From assembly GCF_900182725.1 (NCBI RefSeq), contig NZ_FXTO01000020.1:1-62876 (forward strand): a stretch of 62,876 nt of DNA. Direction: 5' to 3'. Below are positions 58,151 to 62,876 of this stretch, one piece after another; within the stretch, counting starts at the first letter, position 1; each line of letters opens with the position of its first letter. Under the pieces are notes generated by a model. That model had not been told where the DNA came from, did not search any database, and saw only the letters and a program-made list of their open reading frames with translations. The position numbers were made by a program, and so were the translations under genes. Source of the stretch: Thalassovita litoralis. Lineage in GTDB: Bacteria > Pseudomonadota > Alphaproteobacteria > Rhodobacterales > Rhodobacteraceae.

Positions 58151-59586
58151 TTTTCGTCCCTTCCGTGGAAAACGGTGTCCTTATAGGCGCGGTCGCCGGT
58201 CGCGTTATCTTCGACCCAAATACGGATATCCGTGCGTTCATGGTGGGACGGATCAGCATCTTTCGGCGCGATCACATAAACCCGTTGCAGCTTCATCGAA
58301 TCCGCAGGCACCGTAACTGTCGCATAGGGCGTGCCTTCCAATTGCAGATGCAAGGAACTGTCCCCCTTCACAGAAATACGGAACGGCCGGTCTTCGCCAT
58401 GTTTGTTGCGCAGCCGCACGTCATAGGTATTCCGGATCGACCCATCTGACAGCGTCACGAAAATCGGATTCCGGACCGGGGCCACCGTCAGGTCAATATC
58501 CGACCGCATGAACAGCGCCACAACCAGACCCACGCCCACCAGTGCCCACAATGTCGTATACAGCACCGTCCGGGGCCGGAAGACGTGTTTCCAGATGTTC
58601 TTTGCTTTACCACCAGCGCGTTCCGCAGCTTCGTCCGTCAGCGCCATATAGTCGATCAAACCGCGCGGTTTGCCGATCTTGGCCATCACGTCATCGCAGG
58701 CATCAATACACAGCGCACAGGTGATACATTCCAATTGCTGACCATCACGAATGTCGATCCCCATCGGGCAGACGTTCACGCAGGCCATACAGTCGATACA
58801 ATCGCCCTGCGCCTCGTTTTCGGCCGCCTTGCGGTGCTTGCCACGCGGTTCGCCCCGCCAACTGCGATAGGCGACAGTGATCGTGTCCTCGTCCATCATA
58901 GCGGCCTGAATCCGCGGCCACGGACAGGCATAGATACAAATCTGTTCCCGTGCGAAACCACCGAAAATAAAGGTCGTCGCCGTCAGCACCAAGATCGTCG
59001 TATAGGCCACCGGATGCGCATTGCCTGTCACCAGATCCACCAACAGCGTCGGCGCATCGGTGAAATAGAACACCCACGCCCCACCCGTTGCCAAGGCAAT
59101 CAGGAACCACGCAATCCATTTGGTCATGCGCAGGCGGAATTTGCGGAAGTCCATCTTTTTCTGACGATGCAACCGCAAGCGGGCGTTACGATCGCCCTCG
59201 ACCCAGCGCTCCACCAGAATAAACAGGTCCGTCCACACGGTTTGCGGGCAAGCATACCCACACCAAACCCGCCCCAGCGCCGAGGTAAACAGAAACAACC
59301 CCAGCCCCGCCATCACCAACAGGCCCGCCACGAAATAAAATTCGTGCGGCCAAATCTCGATCATGAAGAAGAAAAACCGTCGGTTGCCCAAATCCACCAG
59401 CACCGCCTGATCCGGCAGAGCCGGGCCACGATCCCAACGAATCCACGGCGTTAGGTAATAAATGCCCAACGTCACGGTCATCAAAATCCATTTCAGATTG
59501 CGGAACGCACCAGACACACGGCGCGGAAAAATTGGCTCACGGGCAGCATAAAGGCTTTCGGGAACTTCGGGATCTGTTTGCGACAC
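58147..59586 (-). CDS. ccoG: CcoG/RdxA 4Fe-4S membrane protein
   Basis: A 479-residue polyferredoxin-like cupric reductase for cbb3 assembly. It has about five membrane helices, a first Cys motif WCGYACPQTVW, and two ferredoxin clusters: CIDCMACVNVCPMGID and CITCALCIDACDDVM. The C-terminal Ig-like domain (VAPVRNPIFVTLSDG onward) is periplasmic. It heads ccoGHIS, with an FNR box centred about 70 bases upstream. Confidence 0.96.
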   Translation of the reverse strand: MSQTDPEVPESLYAAREPIFPRRVSGAFRNLKWILMTVTLGIYYLTPWIRWDRGPALPDQAVLVDLGNRRFFFFMIEIWPHEFYFVAGLLVMAGLGLFLFTSALGRVWCGYACPQTVWTDLFILVERWVEGDRNARLRLHRQKKMDFRKFRLRMTKWIAWFLIALATGGAWVFYFTDAPTLLVDLVTGNAHPVAYTTILVLTATTFIFGGFAREQICIYACPWPRIQAAMMDEDTITVAYRSWRGEPRGKHRKAAENEAQGDCIDCMACVNVCPMGIDIRDGQQLECITCALCIDACDDVMAKIGKPRGLIDYMALTDEAAERAGGKAKNIWKHVFRPRTVLYTTLWALVGVGLVVALFMRSDIDLTVAPVRNPIFVTLSDGSIRNTYDVRLRNKHGEDRPFRISVKGDSSLHLQLEGTPYATVTVPADSMKLQRVYVIAPKDADPSHHERTDIRIWVEDNATGDRAYKDTVFHGRDEK

Positions 59587-59932
59587 GGAATCACTCCGGT
59601 AAATGGCTATTGGTCTGCGCCCTTGTCACAGGTACGGCCAGTCAGGACTTTGACCTGCATCAAATCTGCATCTTTCCTGTACCTAAAGCACATTGCGATA
59701 AATCAAAGGGATATCGTCACCAAACGTCAGATGGGCAAGAGGTGGATCAAACACCTGCCTCAAGGGCACTTTTCCCTGTGCTGCAACGGCATAATGGCCG
59801 CACATCTGTGCCGGAACCTGCGCAGACAAGACCCTGATTTTTCGCCCATGAAGCCAAATGCAAAAACTTTGTCATTTTCGCGATTCAGGGCTTGCACCCT
59901 CCCGACGTCCGCATTAATTACCCGCACACCGT
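59587..59932. other. ccoG upstream region (no gene seen)
   Basis: About 346 bases between ccoG and the tRNA-Gln gene show no gene. They hold one full FNR-type box (59650-59663), a weaker half-matching copy TTGCG-ATAA-ATCAA (59693-59706) and probable promoters for ccoG and the tRNA. Confidence 0.6.
59650..59663 (-). promoter_or_regulatory. FNR/FnrL-type box upstream of ccoGHIS
   Basis: TTGACCTGCATCAA on the plus strand (TTGATGCAGGTCAA in the ccoG direction) matches TTGAY-N4-RTCAA fully. The centre is about 70 bases before the ccoG ATG. FNR control of cco genes is well established in alphaproteobacteria. Confidence 0.75.
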
Positions 59933-60007
59933 TGGGGTGTAGCCAAGTGGTAAGGCAACGGTTTTTGGTACCGCGTACCGTAGGTTCGAATCCTACCACC
60001 CCAGCCA
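59933..60007 (+). tRNA. tRNA-Gln (anticodon UUG)
   Basis: A full cloverleaf can be drawn: acceptor TGGGGTG/CACCCCA, D arm GCC...GGC, anticodon loop TTTTGGT with TTG at 59965-59967, T arm GTAGG-TTCGAAT-CCTAC, discriminator G60004 and encoded CCA at 60005-60007. The base pair 27-43 of the anticodon stem is A-C (59958 and 59974), a mismatch; the other four pairs are good. Confidence 0.95.
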
Positions 60008-60117
60008 TTTCATCGCACAGAGTGAAAAGACCTTCTTTCATCGGGGTTTGGCCCGATGGGAAGCTGACGATTGCCCCACCCGATGCCCCAAGCGGTTAGT
60101 CGTCGCCTAGCGAAGTT

Positions 60118-60285
60118 TCACACCAACAGGTCGTATTCCGTACCAGTGATCACCAAGTTAATACTGGTCTGCCCCCCCGCCATCAGCCAGCGCCCAGAGA
60201 ATCTGACCTGTTGGGCGGGCTTTGTAACAGTAAATGCGATCAAAGGAGCGGCATCAAACCGCGACACGTCCACATCGCCACTCAT
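60118..60285 (-). CDS. small protein of unknown function (55 residues)
   Basis: An ATG at 60285 is preceded by AGGAGGGG, one of the strongest ribosome sites in the window, eight bases upstream. It opens a 55-residue frame, MSGDVDVSRFDAAPLIAFTV and so on, ending ITGTEYDLLV. It has no signal or membrane helix. The composition is protein-like, with alternating hydrophobic residues suggesting beta strands. I do not recognise a family. It lies in the AT-richer segment after tRNA-Gln and divergent from the RTX gene. Confidence 0.45.
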   Translation of the reverse strand: MSGDVDVSRFDAAPLIAFTVTKPAQQVRFSGRWLMAGGQTSINLVITGTEYDLLV

Positions 60286-60425
60286 ATTCAACCCCTCCTG
60301 AGATGCTCGCAGAAAAGAAAATATTCTTGATTTTCAGTTGCACGAGGATAATCTTGGTACTGAGCAGTACACAAATTAGGAAAGTTAGACACCAGAAATA
60401 GACAAATAGACCTTGGAAAAAGTCG

Positions 60426-62423
60426 ATGCCGACACTTTATTTGATCACAAAAGAAGTTTTCGGATTTCTTACAATTTTTGATGCCCTCGCGGCCAGTCGC
60501 TACGGGGTTGGGCGCAATGCCGACACCCTCATAACCGACCCCGCAATTCCTGACATCCCAGTCAGATTAGCGCTTTCTTGGGACGCACAAAACCCCCTAA
60601 CACCGTTAAAGGTACAGCCATTCATTGGCCCGCCCGAGGCCACCACCATCTCAACGTTCGCCTCTATTCTCACCGACCAGAACATCTCCGACCTACAGGA
60701 GTTCAGGGACTTCGGGTATGCCGTCTACGAAATCGCTCCCGGCGGTGCTCTGATTGATGATTTCGAGATTTTGGCTCAGGTCTATGGATATCTTTCCGAG
60801 GGATTTCCCTCCACACCAAGCGATCTTATCAACCAGAAGATAGCGGTGTTTGGAAATGACACACTAGAAGTAAATCTCGTCAACTCTGGCGTGATCACAG
60901 TTCGCATCAGTGTAGACGAAGTGGTTGCTGCACTAGAAGCAGGTACAATTGACGGCGTTCTGAGCACAGATGCCGCGATCCTCAACGACCTAACTTCACC
61001 CAGATCAGAGTTTTTTACAGCAGACGTGGGAAACACAGGAATATCAAACATTGATGACTTCGTCATCGGATCAGAACCTGAGAACCCGATACCGGATGAT
61101 CCACTCCCCGACTCCATTGACGAGGACGGTCTCTACATAATCTCGGCATACTCGTCGTTTGAGATTTCCAGCTATATCATTCAGGCAAGCGACGACCCTG
61201 ATTTCCGCTTCGTCGTCCCGGTTCAAATTTTTCTAATGGATGGAACCGGCGCATATATAGAATATGCAGGACAAAGGTGGCGAATAGGCGATCAAGAGGG
61301 CACTTATGCGATCCCGGCAACCACTGCCGCCAAGCACGGTGCCCTTCTCACTGGTGAAGCTCAAGCTCTTATTGGCGACGGTGAAGATGTTGCTGACTTC
61401 TGGCAATACCGCTCCGAACATCTGGATTATTTCTCCAATTGGCACATTTACGAAGTTGATCCTGCTTCGCAAACCCTAATCTACATTCCAATCAACACGA
61501 CACCCCTCGCTGATGACGGCCCGAATACCCTGCATGGCGATGAACACGATAATTCAATTGCTGGGTTGGGTGGCGATGATGAACTGCGTGGAAATGGGGG
61601 AAATGACATGCTGGATGGAGGAACCGGTGATGATCTTGCTGTATACTCGGGCCCTCAGTCTGCATATACGATACGCTTCACACCCTCCGGTCAGACCGTT
61701 GAAGATCGGCGACCGAACCATGACGGCACTGACACCCTAACTAGCATCGAGACGCTTGTATTCTCTGGGGACGAGTGGCCTCTCGACATTTTTTCCGGTG
61801 TCGGAAACCTGTCGGAAGAGGATCTGAGGGAATTTGTCGAAGTGTACATCGCGTATTTCAATCGCGCACCTGATGCCGAGGGGCTGTTTTTCTATGGCAC
61901 GGCTTTTGCCAACGGTACCTCTTTGGAGGCTTGCGCAGCGACATTTCTAAACTCTGTAGAATACCAAAGCACATATCCGCCTGGACTGTCGAACCATGAA
62001 TTTGCGGAAGCGGTCTATAATAATGTGCTCGGTCGCATCCCGGACCCGCTTGGCTTTGCATTCTGGGTCAATGTTCTTGATACAAGCGCTAGGTCCAGAG
62101 ACGTGTTCATTCTTGAGGTACTTGCAGGAGCCAAAGCTCCTGCGCCAGCGGATGCCACCATTGAGTTTATTGCTCAGAAGACAGCTGATCTCGCGTATCT
62201 AAGCAACAAGACTGACATCGGCCTCTATTTCGCAACAACAAAAGGCATGAGCAACGTTTCAAATGCAAATGAGGTTATGCAGATCTTTGCGAGCGGTGAC
62301 CCGACAGATATTACAGCAGCGGTCAACGCGATAGATGCGTTTCACAATTCGGCGCTCGACCCTGACAATGGCGAATTTCTTTTGCAGCTTGTGGGCGTTG
62401 TCGATGATCCTTTTGTGGCATAA
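60426..62423 (+). CDS. RTX-repeat protein with DUF4214 domain
   Basis: A 665-residue acidic protein without a Sec signal. Residues 1-360 are not recognised. About 365-410 are RTX calcium-binding nonapeptides (GLGGDDELRGNGGNDMLDGG), and a DUF4214 domain begins near 455 (YIAYFNRAPDAEGLFFYGTA, then LGRIPDPLGFAFWVN). RTX proteins leave by type I secretion; no transporter is in view. Base use is clearly more AT-rich than the rest of the window and many codons end in A or T, suggesting horizontal origin. The ATG at 60426 lacks a strong ribosome site. Confidence 0.88.
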   Translation: MPTLYLITKEVFGFLTIFDALAASRYGVGRNADTLITDPAIPDIPVRLALSWDAQNPLTPLKVQPFIGPPEATTISTFASILTDQNISDLQEFRDFGYAVYEIAPGGALIDDFEILAQVYGYLSEGFPSTPSDLINQKIAVFGNDTLEVNLVNSGVITVRISVDEVVAALEAGTIDGVLSTDAAILNDLTSPRSEFFTADVGNTGISNIDDFVIGSEPENPIPDDPLPDSIDEDGLYIISAYSSFEISSYIIQASDDPDFRFVVPVQIFLMDGTGAYIEYAGQRWRIGDQEGTYAIPATTAAKHGALLTGEAQALIGDGEDVADFWQYRSEHLDYFSNWHIYEVDPASQTLIYIPINTTPLADDGPNTLHGDEHDNSIAGLGGDDELRGNGGNDMLDGGTGDDLAVYSGPQSAYTIRFTPSGQTVEDRRPNHDGTDTLTSIETLVFSGDEWPLDIFSGVGNLSEEDLREFVEVYIAYFNRAPDAEGLFFYGTAFANGTSLEACAATFLNSVEYQSTYPPGLSNHEFAEAVYNNVLGRIPDPLGFAFWVNVLDTSARSRDVFILEVLAGAKAPAPADATIEFIAQKTADLAYLSNKTDIGLYFATTKGMSNVSNANEVMQIFASGDPTDITAAVNAIDAFHNSALDPDNGEFLLQLVGVVDDPFVA

Positions 62424-62568
62424 GTGACAAGACTACGTGGGTCCCCATGATTGTAGAGGCCTAACACGGGTAGCTTTCCCCAACCTGCCCCCAATCTCAA
62501 GGTGTCTTTTGATGCGGGGACGCCGAAGCGCCCCCCAACAGTTGTCGTTACAGGCCCCGAATGTGCCG

Positions 62569-62787
62569 CTAACCAACAAGGTTGACCTGTGGCCTGCGCC
62601 CCTCGTCAGCACCAACTTGCGCCATCCGTATGCCGATCAGTCGTCCGTCGCGGGCAAGCTGTCTGACTTCGTCGATCGTCTGGCAGGCGATCACCGCCCG
62701 GTATGGGTAACGCCCTCCATATTCAGCCTCGTGGAACAGGGTTTCGCTGCCATCTTTTTCAATGCGAATGCGGGTAAGTTCGTAAGC
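62569..62787 (-). pseudogene. coding-like remnant without a start
   Basis: A minus-strand frame from a TAA at 62788-62790 to a TAG at 62569-62571 encodes 72 residues, for example RIRIEKDGSETLFHEAEYGG and VIACQTIDEVRQLARDG. It has good amino acid composition but no ATG at a sensible place and no ribosome site. It may be the 3' part of a broken gene. I do not recognise a family. The other bases from 62424 to 62876 hold no clear gene. Confidence 0.3.
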
Positions 62788-62876
62788 TTACGCCGAGGGC
62801 CGTCTGGCGGGCTGATTTCGCGAGGGTTTAACGAGTGTCCTTATGGACGCACACGAAGACACCCCCCGCATTGAAG

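Noticed and set aside
59760-60041. Minus-strand frame of 93 residues containing VVGFEPTVRGTKNR
   Set aside because: It lies across the tRNA-Gln gene; this kind of peptide is a well-known artefact of antisense translation of tRNA genes.

Overview
The window looks like chromosomal DNA from a marine alphaproteobacterium of the Rhodobacteraceae (Roseobacter group). The basis is gene content and order: an F1-only ATP synthase operon (atpHAGDC) without F0 genes, a ccoGHIS cluster, DUF2125, Hint-domain, H-type-lectin and YcgN-type proteins typical of this family, high-GC codon use, and FNR-type boxes of the TTGAY-N4-RTCAA form. No database search was possible, so family names rest on motifs I can read in the translations.

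Layout. The left edge (1-104) is the end of an IS5-type transposase. It is followed by a secreted protein of unknown function and a CLCA-like metallopeptidase/VWA surface protein whose frame is broken by one in-frame TGA. From 3.9 to 13.2 kb are mainly housekeeping genes: a DUF2161 nuclease-fold protein, Mn-pyrophosphatase (ppaC), a lipoprotein, a HAD phosphatase, a MaoC hydratase, ribF, a YcgN protein, threonine aldolase, a hydrolase, a DsbA-like isomerase, prs and an H-type lectin. The atpHAGDC operon occupies 13.3-18.2 kb on the minus strand, with a structured 0.5 kb upstream region. From 18.7 to 33.5 kb come a methyltransferase, gloB, clpA with an M23 peptidase, a MotA/MotB-like pair with a very long coiled coil, a ChaC-type cyclotransferase, DUF2125, an extensin/tyrC/hisC operon, rpsD and a Hint protein.

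The catabolic block (33.6-41.1 kb) holds diaminopropionate ammonia-lyase, the MarR regulator hpaR and a homoprotocatechuate operon hpaF-hpaE-hpaD-(VOC dioxygenase)-hpaG-hpaH. The operon carries two unrelated 3,4-dihydroxyphenylacetate 2,3-dioxygenases side by side and lacks hpaI here. A frameshifted acyltransferase, two flavoproteins and the heme genes hemC, hemE and hemF follow, with a di-heme cytochrome c peroxidase among them. Next come an SDR lacking catalytic residues, rsmC, clpS, a HAD protein, a GNAT enzyme, a DD-carboxypeptidase with a SPOR domain, and the cbb3 oxidase maturation genes ccoGHIS.

The right end (59.9-62.9 kb) changes character. A tRNA-Gln(UUG) gene is followed by AT-richer DNA with a small unknown gene, an RTX/DUF4214 protein and a coding remnant, which looks like a genomic-island junction.

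Functional links. Energy metabolism is the main theme: F1-ATPase, cbb3 oxidase maturation, cytochrome c peroxidase and heme synthesis. Three of these units (atp, ccp, ccoGHIS) carry near-identical 14-bp FNR-type palindromes upstream, suggesting shared oxygen control. The second theme is aromatic catabolism through homoprotocatechuate, with its own divergent regulator and palindromic operator.
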